From NCBI GenBank assembly GCA_013215055.1, contig JABSRQ010000024.1, forward strand, positions 1 to 60,026: a DNA stretch of 60,026 nucleotides. The letters run 5' to 3'. Of this stretch, positions 43,359 through 52,405 are shown piece by piece. Position numbers and translations under genes: made by a program. The notes beneath the pieces were generated by a model. The model saw only the letters and a program-made list of their open reading frames with translations, did not search any database and had not been told where the DNA came from. Source of the DNA: Pseudomonadales bacterium. GTDB taxonomy: Bacteria > Pseudomonadota > Gammaproteobacteria > Pseudomonadales > DT-91. Numbering within the stretch: the stretch's first letter is position 1; every line of letters begins with the position of its first letter.

Positions 43359-44243
43359 TTATAGCCCAAAGCGCAGTTTCTGTGTGCTTTTTCCGGCTCG
43401 CCAGCTATTAAATAACCTATCCCAAAGTGCCAGACAGGTACCAAAGTTTTTATCGTAATCGCTGGTTTTATTACTGTGATGAATCTGATGCTGAGCCGGT
43501 GAGATAAATATTCTTTCTAGCCTGCCAAAACTTAAGGGGATATGACTGTGGCGTAAATTAGCGCCAAAGAAGTTAAAGGCAAACCCCAGCGCATCCACTC
43601 CCAGAATGCTTAAGCCGCTGATATGGCCCTGAAAAAGCCAGGCAAAAAAGCCTGCTGTCAACGACATCACGAATAATAAACGCAGGCTATATAAAAACAT
43701 TTCCAGAGGATGGATACGATAAACGGTCAGTGGTGTTAACACGGTGGCGCTATGATGCAGGCGGTGAATTTTCCATAATAGTGGAATACGGTGCATGGCG
43801 ACATGTAATATAAAGCGGCTGAAGTCGCTGAATAAAAAATAGCAGAGGCTGAAAAGCACCATCACCGTCGTGATTGATAGCTGAATATCGGGGCTATCCC
43901 CGACGTTTTGTTGCAATAATCTGGCGATAAAGAGACTGCCGGTGATATGGCTGGCTAAAAAAGGCACAAAAATAAAGGCCTTGATTAAGGCGTTGCAGCT
44001 TAAACATAAAACATCTTGTAAGCTGGATCTATGCAACCAATAGCGGTGATTAAAAAACGTTTTTTTTAATTGGCTTTTCTGTAGTGATTTTTGTTGCCAT
44101 AGCACCCATAGAATTAACAGGGCTGAACTGATTAGAAAGGGCCAAAATATTCTGGCGGCAGGATTAATCAGTGATAGCGGTTGTATTAAAACCGCTATCA
44201 CCTCTGTGATTAAGTCAGCTGCTATGCCCAAGAACTGTTGCAC
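43359..44243 (-). CDS. Sterol desaturase / fatty acid hydroxylase family membrane enzyme
   Basis: 294 residues with four or five membrane helices. The di-iron histidine clusters are visible: H-V-A-M-H-R (about residue 150), H-R-L-H-H (about 162), H-I-P in the LRHSHIPL loop, and H-Q-I-H-H (about 248). This superfamily inserts oxygen into or desaturates lipids, sterols or carotenoids using a membrane di-iron site. It begins 8 bp after the stop of the FecA-like receptor and so is probably the last gene of the iron-regulated operon; an iron enzyme in that unit is noteworthy. Substrate unknown. Confidence 0.85.
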   Translation of the reverse strand: MQQFLGIAADLITEVIAVLIQPLSLINPAARIFWPFLISSALLILWVLWQQKSLQKSQLKKTFFNHRYWLHRSSLQDVLCLSCNALIKAFIFVPFLASHITGSLFIARLLQQNVGDSPDIQLSITTVMVLFSLCYFLFSDFSRFILHVAMHRIPLLWKIHRLHHSATVLTPLTVYRIHPLEMFLYSLRLLFVMSLTAGFFAWLFQGHISGLSILGVDALGFAFNFFGANLRHSHIPLSFGRLERIFISPAQHQIHHSNKTSDYDKNFGTCLALWDRLFNSWRAGKSTQKLRFGL

Positions 44244-44251
44244 AAGTTGAT

Positions 44252-46462
44252 CTAAAAACGGAATTTCACAGTGCCAGTAAATGTGCGTGGTTTGTTAGGC
44301 CTGGCACCAAAGGGGCGGTAGGATACCGCTAGTACTTCATCGGTAATATTATCGGCAGTCAGTTGCAGAGTAATACCATCGTTAAAGAAATAACTGGCCG
44401 AAAGATCAATCACCGTTAACGCTTGGGTATATTGATGTTCATCAAAAGCGCCTTGGCCGGGTAAATCACGCATCTCATCGGTGTATTTAATGCTCGCTAG
44501 AATATCCCAATTCATGGCTTTTAGGCCTGAATAAATGCGGAATTGATTTTCTGGCAGATAAGGCATTTCATCACCTTTTTGAACTTCATCCCATTGAGAG
44601 AAATTAGATTCAAAACTTTCCTGGAATGCAGATTCAGTATAGGTGTAGCTTAAACCTAAGGGTATATTCATATCAGAGAATTGATAAGTCTGTTCGAGAT
44701 TGACTTCCACGCCACCAATCTCTGCACGGCCACCATTAAATTCATCAAAATGACAGTCTCGATCGCCACTGCTTCTACAACGACCAAGAATGTTTTTATA
44801 ATCACTGAAAAAGCCGATAATCTCTGCGTGTAAACTGTCCTGATTATAACGCAGGCCATATTCGTAATTGATGGATTCTTCAGGATTGGCTGCATCAGAT
44901 GCTGCAGGACCGTTTGGAGAGAAGCCTTTGTTAACACCGGCCAAAATACCTAGGTTTTCTGTCAGGTGATAAAACACCCCAGCACCAGGCATAACTTCTG
45001 TATGTTGACGTTTATTATTTTTTGAACTGTTGAGGTAATCTGTGTTTTTTGAATCGATGGATTCAACTCTGGCACCCAGATTAATAATCCAGTCGCCTAC
45101 AGTTAAGGTGTCATGTAAGTAGGCAGAAAGCGCATTGCTTTCGCTTTTATTAAATTCTTTCTTTTGTAATACTTGGCCATTGTTTCGTGGTTCCAGTTTG
45201 CCATTCAGCATGCCATAAGCATATTGTTTGTGATCCCTATCAACATAGTCATGGTGGTAGCGTAAGCCAGCTTCAATCTTGTGTTCCATCGCATTACTCG
45301 CTATAAAGTAAGTCATGTCTGTGCTTAGGCCTTGTGAGCCATATTCTCTATCATTATCGGTGATATCGATAACCGTATTCGGATCGCTGCTTGAATCCTG
45401 ATCACCTCGGATAATCGCCATAAAGGACGCATTAATACCTGTAGGGTCACGTAATATTTCTTCTGCAGTGGGTGCATCATTGCCCACAAAACCATCAAAT
45501 TTTAACCAGCTGCGATTAAAGCGGTTTACATAGGCACGGTTGATAAACGATACATTATCGTTGAATGCCATTTGATGGATGATATGAACCTGGCTGTGGT
45601 CCGAGTTGAAGGCATCTTCGCTGGAGGCCGCGTAGCGACGTAAAGGATTTACCGAAAAGTCTGCTTCGGCGAGACCCAAATAGGTTTCATCAGACGCTTC
45701 ATCGGCATAACCCAGTTTTAAATCCAAACGTTGCTGAATGTCAGCCTCTGCAGTTGAGCGCCACATAAATCTAGCATTCACATCATTACGTTCAAAACCG
45801 GTATCACCACCGCCATCTAACTCTTTAAAACCGTCTGCACTGTAACGTAGGCCTTCGATCATATAGCCAAATTGTTCAAATGTTTCACCATACATGCCAC
45901 GTAATTTTTGAAAATTATAGGAACCATAAGCTATATCGAGCTCACCCGTGGCTTCTACAGGTACAGGTCTGGTGGCCAAGTTAATTGCACCACCAACCGT
46001 ATTAGGGCCAAATTTTATCGCCGCAGGGCCTTTAAAGACTTCCACGGCCTGCATACGATTAACATTAGGAATGTAATAGGCAGCAGGTGCCGAATAGGGC
46101 GCAGGCTTAATTAATATGCCATCTTCCATGATGGTGATTTTTTGTGATCTATCCGCCGTTACACCACGGATGCCGATATTGGGGCGCAGACCATAACCAT
46201 CTTCCTGGCGGATATAAACACCGGGTATAGTCACTAACACCTGGTTTAAGTCTGTGTATTCAAATTCTTCTAATGCATCTCTATCAACACTGTGTGCGGA
46301 ACCTGAGAGTGATTGAATATCTTCTGAACTTCCTAGAACCGTCATCTCTTCTAGCATTGCTACAGAAGTGTTTTCATTCTTTTCTTTGTTACTTTCACTT
46401 TGGGCGAAAAGCTGGCTACTGGTCATTGTTGCCAGCATTAATACAAGGGAGTGCTTTAACAT
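44252..46462 (-). CDS. TonB-dependent receptor, FecA-like
   Basis: 736 residues. Signal peptide 1-20 (SSQLFAQ), then plug and barrel. The plug has the FecA-type run GLRPNIGIRGVTADRSQKIT...EDGILIKPAPYSAPAAYYIPNVNRM and the usual VEVFKGPAAIKFGPNTVGGAINLATRP. There is no N-terminal signalling (STN) domain, so it should not control a FecIR-type sigma pathway. The C-terminus ends in F (KFRF), as for outer-membrane barrels. Ligand is likely a ferric chelate. It lies 44 bp downstream of the imelysin-like gene and belongs to the same operon. Confidence 0.9.
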   Translation of the reverse strand: MLKHSLVLMLATMTSSQLFAQSESNKEKNENTSVAMLEEMTVLGSSEDIQSLSGSAHSVDRDALEEFEYTDLNQVLVTIPGVYIRQEDGYGLRPNIGIRGVTADRSQKITIMEDGILIKPAPYSAPAAYYIPNVNRMQAVEVFKGPAAIKFGPNTVGGAINLATRPVPVEATGELDIAYGSYNFQKLRGMYGETFEQFGYMIEGLRYSADGFKELDGGGDTGFERNDVNARFMWRSTAEADIQQRLDLKLGYADEASDETYLGLAEADFSVNPLRRYAASSEDAFNSDHSQVHIIHQMAFNDNVSFINRAYVNRFNRSWLKFDGFVGNDAPTAEEILRDPTGINASFMAIIRGDQDSSSDPNTVIDITDNDREYGSQGLSTDMTYFIASNAMEHKIEAGLRYHHDYVDRDHKQYAYGMLNGKLEPRNNGQVLQKKEFNKSESNALSAYLHDTLTVGDWIINLGARVESIDSKNTDYLNSSKNNKRQHTEVMPGAGVFYHLTENLGILAGVNKGFSPNGPAASDAANPEESINYEYGLRYNQDSLHAEIIGFFSDYKNILGRCRSSGDRDCHFDEFNGGRAEIGGVEVNLEQTYQFSDMNIPLGLSYTYTESAFQESFESNFSQWDEVQKGDEMPYLPENQFRIYSGLKAMNWDILASIKYTDEMRDLPGQGAFDEHQYTQALTVIDLSASYFFNDGITLQLTADNITDEVLAVSYRPFGARPNKPRTFTGTVKFRF

Positions 46463-46506
46463 TTTTTTAACTCTTTGATAGTGGGGCTGACTAAACGGAT
46501 GTGGGT

Positions 46507-47718
46507 TTAGTCACCGTCGCCCTGAGCATTGTCTGGAATATTGGTATCAACCAGTAAGACAAAGTCACTTTTTAACCTGTCTGTGATGCGTTTTACATAG
46601 CCGTGAAGATGGCAGGCTGTTTCACCTGATTCAGGGTTAGCTGAAGCATTTTCACAAGCCGTGCTATCGACGGTTAGTGCATAGTTATAAAGGTTGATAT
46701 CGTTAGCCATCAATGTATCAATATTGGCTATTGCAGCATTGCTATCATCGATAAAAGCCGCTGACACCTCAGGGTAACCTTTAGCTATAATGACATCGTC
46801 GAAGCCAAATCCATCGGCTGCAGTAAAGATTTCTTTAAAGCCTTCTAGATTCGCTTTTATCATCGCCAGGCTTTGTTGTGAAAATGGGGATTCAACCTTT
46901 TCAGCACAATTGAGACTACATTTTCCATTAATGCCTAATGCCTGTGCAAGCTTCACATCTTTGACCCATGTATCTAAATAAAATAGAGAGTCGGATAAAG
47001 CTGTGAGACTTTCATTATGTTTTAATACAAAGTTATTACGCTCGCTGTTCAACCATTTTTCATAAAGACCTGTAGTGTCTGATGCCAGGCGTTGCGCAAC
47101 TTTGGCCGTGAATAAACAACGTTCAGTGAGTCGGGCTTTATCATCCGTTAAGGCCGTCCATGCATTGATAGAGTCATCATCGCTTGTTTTTAATGTTTCT
47201 GGAGCAGTATCAAAAAGTAAATATTCCAAAGTGTTTAAACCCAACATGGTTTCACTGGTATTAATGTTCGTGATGTCCAGTGGTTCAGCCTGAAGTTGGA
47301 AGAAATACATATTTCTATCTATAGACGCTGCCGATACTTTGGCTAGATCACTGTAATCATTGATTAGCTGATAGTAATATACGGTACTTGGCCCTGTGCC
47401 TTTTGCGGCCTCCATTGCTGGGCCCACTATATAAGCAGAAGCCTGTTGCCAATTTAAGTCAGCGAGCTGCCAGGCTTGCTGAGCAGTGTGTAAATTGTCT
47501 TTGTTATCGACATCGATGCAGTAGTCGCTAATGCTTTTTTGCAGGTTGATTGTTTGTTCACTTAAGCTCTTATATCTAGGTACGATAATGTTGTCAGCAA
47601 TGCCGCTGAGCATGGCTTTAACATCATAACCCTCGGTTTCGACTGGGGCTCCAGAATCATTATTAACACAGGCACTAAGGGATAGGGTGATCATGCTGGT
47701 TAGCAAAATTTGACGCAT
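46507..47718 (-). CDS. Imelysin-like (peptidase M75 family) lipoprotein
   Basis: 403 residues with a lipoprotein signal and lipobox L-S-A-C (Cys16). It resembles imelysin/EfeO-type proteins, which are helical bundle iron-transport proteins rather than proteases. The typical GxHxxE metal motif appears as G-L-N-T-L-E-Y-L-L-F (about 165-175), with Asn in place of His; as I recall, some imelysin-like proteins differ at this position. Two helical repeats are likely. Between a DUF4856 gene and a FecA-like receptor gene, it should act as the periplasmic/outer-membrane iron binding partner. Confidence 0.78.
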   Translation of the reverse strand: MRQILLTSMITLSLSACVNNDSGAPVETEGYDVKAMLSGIADNIIVPRYKSLSEQTINLQKSISDYCIDVDNKDNLHTAQQAWQLADLNWQQASAYIVGPAMEAAKGTGPSTVYYYQLINDYSDLAKVSAASIDRNMYFFQLQAEPLDITNINTSETMLGLNTLEYLLFDTAPETLKTSDDDSINAWTALTDDKARLTERCLFTAKVAQRLASDTTGLYEKWLNSERNNFVLKHNESLTALSDSLFYLDTWVKDVKLAQALGINGKCSLNCAEKVESPFSQQSLAMIKANLEGFKEIFTAADGFGFDDVIIAKGYPEVSAAFIDDSNAAIANIDTLMANDINLYNYALTVDSTACENASANPESGETACHLHGYVKRITDRLKSDFVLLVDTNIPDNAQGDGD

Positions 47719-47801
47719 TTTTATACTCTCTAAATACGAGGAAAGCGGGACTAAAAAAATTAGCCCCGCTCCCTAGAACTTACCGATTGAACTTAAGGTG
47801 A

Positions 47802-49346
47802 TTACCAGTTTTGTACTTGGTAATCGGTAAAGTCATAGATACCTTGCAGTTTACTTCTTGCATCTAATAGCTCGGTTTTATAATCGGCCATGGTAGCATC
47901 AATCTTAGGCGCATCACCAATAAGATTCATTGCTGCAGTGTAATCTGTCTCACCTGTAGATTTGCTGTAAATCGGTGAGTTAGGATTGTACTGTAAACCT
48001 AAGGCAAAGCCTTTTAGTTCAGACCAATGTTTTGCATAAGTTTCAAATGCAGCACCATCAGCAAAGACATAGCTTGCAGCTTCAGTTGCATCGATGTCAG
48101 CAACGCTGTCATTAATGTAATGAACAACGGTTGCAGCGATACATTTTTCCCATGTTAGTGCGGCTGTTTTGGCTCTTGCTTCTAGCTCAGGTGCTAACTT
48201 GTCTTCTAAAGTGGCAAAATCTTCAGCAGATAAGTCTGTATTCGCTTTGGCTAAATAAGACAATATGGCACGACCTTCTACGAAGGCTGTAAAAGCGTCT
48301 TTGCTAAAATCAGTTTGATCTGCAGCTTCGGCATCTTTCATTCCGTAGTCACGTTTTGCACAATTTACAGAATGATTTAGATTAATTTCACTGCGAAGAT
48401 CGGCTTTAGTATCGCCATTGCTGTCGATGACTTCGCCTTCTTTGATTTGTAAATCAGTATATGAGGCATAATCTCTGGCTGCGCCAAAGTAACCAAAACC
48501 TTCGTCCCACTTATGTTCAGCAGTGGTATAGGGTTTGGCTCCATCTTTATCGCCAGTATGAGCGGCTGTTAAAGCGCCTATCAGATAATCGTTAGTGCCC
48601 TGGTTAAAAGCAATCGCCACCGATAAAAACTTCTGGGTTAATTGTTGATAGTTACGACCTTGAGCATCTACGTAGTGAGGTAATGCTGCAGTACCTGCAG
48701 TTGTTGCAATTTCCGCTGGTGTGCTGGCATTAACAGCTGTAATGCCTGTTTGAATTTTAGTAAAATAATGTTCAATTAATTGCTGAGCTTCACCTTTTTC
48801 AGTCGGACTCCATACACAATCAGCAGCAGCATGTGCGTCGGCAGTAGCGCTATCAATGCCGTCGGTTTGGCCTAGTAACAGGGCATTAACACCGGAACAT
48901 TTATCGTTACCGGCAATTTTACCGACCAGGTTTTTACCACTGGAAATATCAGCATAACTAGGGCCTGGAATAACATCAAAGCCGCCTTTGCTGGTGATAC
49001 CATGCGCTGCGTTATCTAAATCTACTTGAAGACCTTCTGTGCCAAAGGCGGTGTCTAAATCTAATTTGGCATCGGCACTGTTTAGTAGCTCGGAGCTACC
49101 AATCTGAGACTTCATGGCAGAAATCATTGCATTACGGGCAGTTTGACCGGTGTAAGATACTGCAGAGGTGTCAGCTTCTAATTGTGACGCAAAGGTATAA
49201 GTGGTTGGAATTATGACATTCTCGCCGGCAATCGTGGCTTCAGCACCCGTTTTAGGTGTGGGTTTTTTATCATCATCACTACCACAAGCCGTTAGGGCTA
49301 TAGAAGCAGCCAATAAACTAGGCATTAGCCATGTATTCTTGTTCAT
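47802..49346 (-). CDS. DUF4856 lipoprotein, first gene of the iron operon
   Basis: 514 residues with lipobox L-T-A-C (Cys21) and an acidic-lysine linker (GSDDDKKPTPKT). The body has the character of DUF4856: HKWDEGFGYFGAARDY (about 285-300), KDAFTAFVEGRAIL, and ALTWEKCIAATVVHYINDSVADID, all helical and likely distantly related to imelysin. It lies 83 bp upstream of the imelysin-like gene. The promoter region has a Fur-like box between -35 and -10. Role: probable cell-surface or periplasmic iron binding in uptake; inference from context. Confidence 0.75.
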   Translation of the reverse strand: MNKNTWLMPSLLAASIALTACGSDDDKKPTPKTGAEATIAGENVIIPTTYTFASQLEADTSAVSYTGQTARNAMISAMKSQIGSSELLNSADAKLDLDTAFGTEGLQVDLDNAAHGITSKGGFDVIPGPSYADISSGKNLVGKIAGNDKCSGVNALLLGQTDGIDSATADAHAAADCVWSPTEKGEAQQLIEHYFTKIQTGITAVNASTPAEIATTAGTAALPHYVDAQGRNYQQLTQKFLSVAIAFNQGTNDYLIGALTAAHTGDKDGAKPYTTAEHKWDEGFGYFGAARDYASYTDLQIKEGEVIDSNGDTKADLRSEINLNHSVNCAKRDYGMKDAEAADQTDFSKDAFTAFVEGRAILSYLAKANTDLSAEDFATLEDKLAPELEARAKTAALTWEKCIAATVVHYINDSVADIDATEAASYVFADGAAFETYAKHWSELKGFALGLQYNPNSPIYSKSTGETDYTAAMNLIGDAPKIDATMADYKTELLDARSKLQGIYDFTDYQVQNW

Positions 49347-49387
49347 GAATTATTCCGTTAGATAGTTTGTATTTTTTAATGGCCGCA

Positions 49388-49416
49388 ATAATATTCTAAA
49401 TGCAAATCATTATCAA
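49388..49416 (-). promoter_or_regulatory. Promoter of the DUF4856-imelysin-FecA operon
   Basis: On the minus strand TTGATA (49411-49416) and TATTAT (49388-49393) are spaced by exactly 17 bp. The start would be about 35 bp before the DUF4856 ATG. The Fur-like box fills the space between the hexamers. Confidence 0.75.
49396..49414 (-). promoter_or_regulatory. Fur-box-like operator
   Basis: The 19 bases match the Fur consensus GATAATGATAATCATTATC at 14 of 19 positions, with an unbroken 10-base match at one end (AATCATTATC on the plus strand). Overlap with the promoter hexamers fits Fur repression when iron is sufficient. The divergent gene at 49499 is within reach of the same site. Confidence 0.7.
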
Positions 49417-49498
49417 TAGTGTTACGTGAATTGATAGTACCAAGATTTGAAATTCTTTGATAATCTTAGTCTATCTAAAACCCAATCAAGGAAAACCC

Positions 49499-49930
49499 AT
49501 GTTAAAAATTGTTAAAACCAGTATTGCTGTATTGCTGTGTAGCTTATCTGTAGTGGTCTTTGCGGCTAAAGATGCCAAAGTGGTGGCGGTAGAAAACTAT
49601 ATGAAGGCATTAAATACCGCTGATATTGAGATCATCAAATCGATGTATGCAAAAAATGCTACCGTTGAAGACCCTGTTGGCACACCGTTAAAAGAAGGCC
49701 ATGAGGCTGTGGTGAAGTTTTATGCCGAAGGTGCATTTAAAGGTAATTTATCTGCCGAGCTTTCTGGCCCGGTAAGAGTGGCGGGTGATTCTGCCGCTTT
49801 TTCTTTTAATGTGATTTTTAATGGCATGAAAATGGAAATCATCGATGTCTTTGAATTTAACCAAGCCAATGAAGTGGTTTCTATGAAGGCTTATTGGTCT
49901 AACGCCAATATCACACCGCTGAAAAAATAA
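49499..49930 (+). CDS. Exported ketosteroid-isomerase-like (SnoaL/NTF2-fold) protein
   Basis: 143 residues: signal peptide 1-22 (cleavage near VFA-A), then a domain closely like bacterial delta-5-3-ketosteroid isomerase, with VENYMKALNTADIE and ATVEDPVGTP. The three catalytic residues of that enzyme are matched in place: Tyr34, Asp58 (in EDPVG) and Asp116 (in IIDVF). The true enzyme is cytoplasmic and about 125 residues, so an exported version is unusual. The ATG at 49499 has AAGGA seven bases upstream. Divergent from the iron operon with 152 bp between starts, terminated at 49946-49978. Substrate unproven. Confidence 0.82.
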   Translation: MLKIVKTSIAVLLCSLSVVVFAAKDAKVVAVENYMKALNTADIEIIKSMYAKNATVEDPVGTPLKEGHEAVVKFYAEGAFKGNLSAELSGPVRVAGDSAAFSFNVIFNGMKMEIIDVFEFNQANEVVSMKAYWSNANITPLKK

Positions 49931-49945
49931 ATCTGCTTAAAAAAC

Positions 49946-49978
49946 AAAGCCGCCAGGTTTTTGACTGGCGGCTTTTTT
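49946..49978. terminator. Terminator after the ketosteroid-isomerase-like gene
   Basis: An 11-bp stem AAAGCCGCCAG / CTGGCGGCTTT with an eight-base loop, then T-run. The A-rich left side makes it work in both directions, which suits the convergent MMPL gene ending at 50009. Confidence 0.85.
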
Positions 49979-50008
49979 ATGGGCCGTGATTTTATGGTTT
50001 TCGATTGT

Positions 50009-52306
50009 TTATTTTTTTTTATCCACGACCAATAACAAGGCCGGTAATAAAAAGAAATCATACAGCAGCGCGGCGCAGATAATCACCGCGATGATGATGC
50101 CCATATTGCTGTTGGCCAAAAACGGCGACATCGATAAACTGCCAAACCCGGCTACTAACACAATCGTTGTAACCGTTATGGCTGGGCCTACCTGTTTAAA
50201 CGCGTAAGCCACGGCTTTTTCTGCATCCAGGCCCTGTTCTTTTCGGGCGCGAATATATTTACTTAAGAAATGCACCGTATCATCTACCACAATACCGATG
50301 GTGATACTTAAGACGCTCATCAAGGCCAGGTTAATCTCACCGCTATACAGCGCCCAAAAGCCAAAACCTGCGATGCCGGGCAGCATATTTGGGGCTAACG
50401 AGATCAAGCCATATTTAAATGAACGCAAGATACCCATCAACACCATGGAGATTAAAAACAACGCGGTAAACGCCGACAGTAAGCTGTTGTTTAATACATT
50501 GATGCTCAGGTGAGACCACATGGCGGCCGAGCTGGTGCCATAATCTTGCATGGTTTTAGGCAGGTTCTGTTGCTGCCATTGATAAATTTTCTCCTGTAAG
50601 GCAATGAGCGTGACGGCATCCATGGTTGGAATGCTGATAATCATACGTGTTGAGGATCGGTCCTGACTGATTTGATTGTTTAAATCCTGGCCAGCCGGCA
50701 GGGAGAATTCATACATCAATAAATATTGCGCGGCTAATTCCCGGCTCGCGGGGATTTTGAAGAAGGCTTCATCATCACCATGCATATTGCGGTTTAAGCG
50801 TTTGATGATATCGGAATAAGCATACACATTGCTGATGTTGTCCTGTTGGCGTAACCAGCTGCTGAATGCCTCTAGATGTGACAGATATTCGGGTTCGGAA
50901 ATGCCGGAACTTTCTCCTGATTGTAAAGAATATTGAATCGTATAGACGCCACCGAGTTTTTCATCAAACGCATCCACAGAGGTGCGAAACGGATGGGGGT
51001 ATTTTATGTTTTCTGTCATGCGCTCGGTAACGATATTGGTACTGGCAAGGGCCGCTAATACGGCGGCAACCATAAATGATGAGAGCAATAACTTGGTGGG
51101 ATGTCTGATAACAAACTGGCAGATTACATCTGAAAACTGATGCAGTTTTGAGGCGTTTTTCATTCTCTTGTTTATCGGCATTATCAATAAAAAGCTCGGC
51201 AGCAGCGTTAACGAAAAGATAAAAGAGATGACCACGCCAATGGCGACGATATTACCCAAATCTCTGGCGGGTTGCATTTCAGAGATGTTCATCGATAAAA
51301 ATCCCAGCGCGGTGGTCAGGCTGGTAAAAAATATCGGTTGTAAGTTGATTCTGTAACTTTCTTTTAACGCATCCACTTTTGTATTGCCAACCCGGAAGCT
51401 TTCAAGATAGGCAATAACAATATGCACACAGTGGGCGACGGTGGTGATAACGATAATGCTGGCAGAAGACAGAGACAGCGGCGATAACGTGATACCTAAC
51501 CAGCTAGCGATGCCAAGGGAGGAGACGGTGCAGATAGTTGCGGTTACCGCGATGGTTAACATGGCTACTACGCTGCGTAATAACAGGGCCAATAAACTGT
51601 AGATGATCAGGTACATCAACGGGATGTAGAGTTGAATATCATCCATGGCGATTTTCATCGTCACCGCATTACCGACGATATTACCATTGATATACACGTC
51701 TAATTCGGGGAAACGTTGGCGCAGATCATCACGAATGGCATAAAGATCGGCGGCGACTTCCAGTTTTTGTAATTCAACTTCACCCAGTTCTTTATTAAAT
51801 GCGCCGGTCATAACCGCAACCAGTGTATCGCCTTGAACACTGATCAGGCGTTTTTGCAGGGCCGGATCCGTCAGGGCCACAGATTGAATGTGTTGTAATG
51901 CTTCAGCGCTTAGCTGTGTGGCATCCTCCACCAGAGGCGCAACAAAAATATCATCGCCGACACTGCGGGAATATTGATAATTAGTCAGGCTGTCCACACG
52001 GATAATAAACGGGATTTGTTCCAGTTGGTGGGTGGTTTCTTCCATCGCGGCGAGATATTGTGTCTCTAGCAGTGAGTCACCATTTTTGCTTTTCAGCATG
52101 ATCAGAGCGCGGTTGGCCGAACCATAGGTATCGCTGAATTGGCGCCATAACACCATATTAGGGTGTTGTTCACCAAAAAAGAATTCGGTGCTGCCATCAA
52201 ATTTTATATGCTGCAAACCTGAGGAGGCTGCGGCAATAAATAGAAAAGAAAGTGTTAGCAGTAAGCCGCGGTGGGAGAAAATGCGGTTAACAATGGAGGA
52301 TTCCAT
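50009..52306 (-). CDS. MMPL/RND-family transporter
   Basis: 765 residues, with about 12 membrane helices in two repeats: TM1, a periplasmic loop of about 180 residues, five helices, then the second repeat. Motifs such as SASIIVITTVAHCVHIVIAYLES and LSITIGIVVDDTVHFLSKYIRARK (the second repeat with a DD pair) are typical of MMPL/HpnN-type exporters of lipids or hydrophobic compounds. The shorter periplasmic loops distinguish it from the classical drug RND pumps. No adaptor or outer-membrane partner adjoins it. Upstream, minus-strand TATAAT is at 52339-52344. Cargo unknown; lipid or steroid-like molecules are possible. Confidence 0.82.
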   Translation of the reverse strand: MESSIVNRIFSHRGLLLTLSFLFIAAASSGLQHIKFDGSTEFFFGEQHPNMVLWRQFSDTYGSANRALIMLKSKNGDSLLETQYLAAMEETTHQLEQIPFIIRVDSLTNYQYSRSVGDDIFVAPLVEDATQLSAEALQHIQSVALTDPALQKRLISVQGDTLVAVMTGAFNKELGEVELQKLEVAADLYAIRDDLRQRFPELDVYINGNIVGNAVTMKIAMDDIQLYIPLMYLIIYSLLALLLRSVVAMLTIAVTATICTVSSLGIASWLGITLSPLSLSSASIIVITTVAHCVHIVIAYLESFRVGNTKVDALKESYRINLQPIFFTSLTTALGFLSMNISEMQPARDLGNIVAIGVVISFIFSLTLLPSFLLIMPINKRMKNASKLHQFSDVICQFVIRHPTKLLLSSFMVAAVLAALASTNIVTERMTENIKYPHPFRTSVDAFDEKLGGVYTIQYSLQSGESSGISEPEYLSHLEAFSSWLRQQDNISNVYAYSDIIKRLNRNMHGDDEAFFKIPASRELAAQYLLMYEFSLPAGQDLNNQISQDRSSTRMIISIPTMDAVTLIALQEKIYQWQQQNLPKTMQDYGTSSAAMWSHLSINVLNNSLLSAFTALFLISMVLMGILRSFKYGLISLAPNMLPGIAGFGFWALYSGEINLALMSVLSITIGIVVDDTVHFLSKYIRARKEQGLDAEKAVAYAFKQVGPAITVTTIVLVAGFGSLSMSPFLANSNMGIIIAVIICAALLYDFFLLPALLLVVDKKK

Positions 52307-52405
52307 TAAAGCCCCTACGTTGTAATGTGAAGGGGCGCATTATACTGAATTCTATTGATCAATAGCCGTAGATGGCAAGATTGTCATGTTGGCTTAAATA
52401 TGGGC

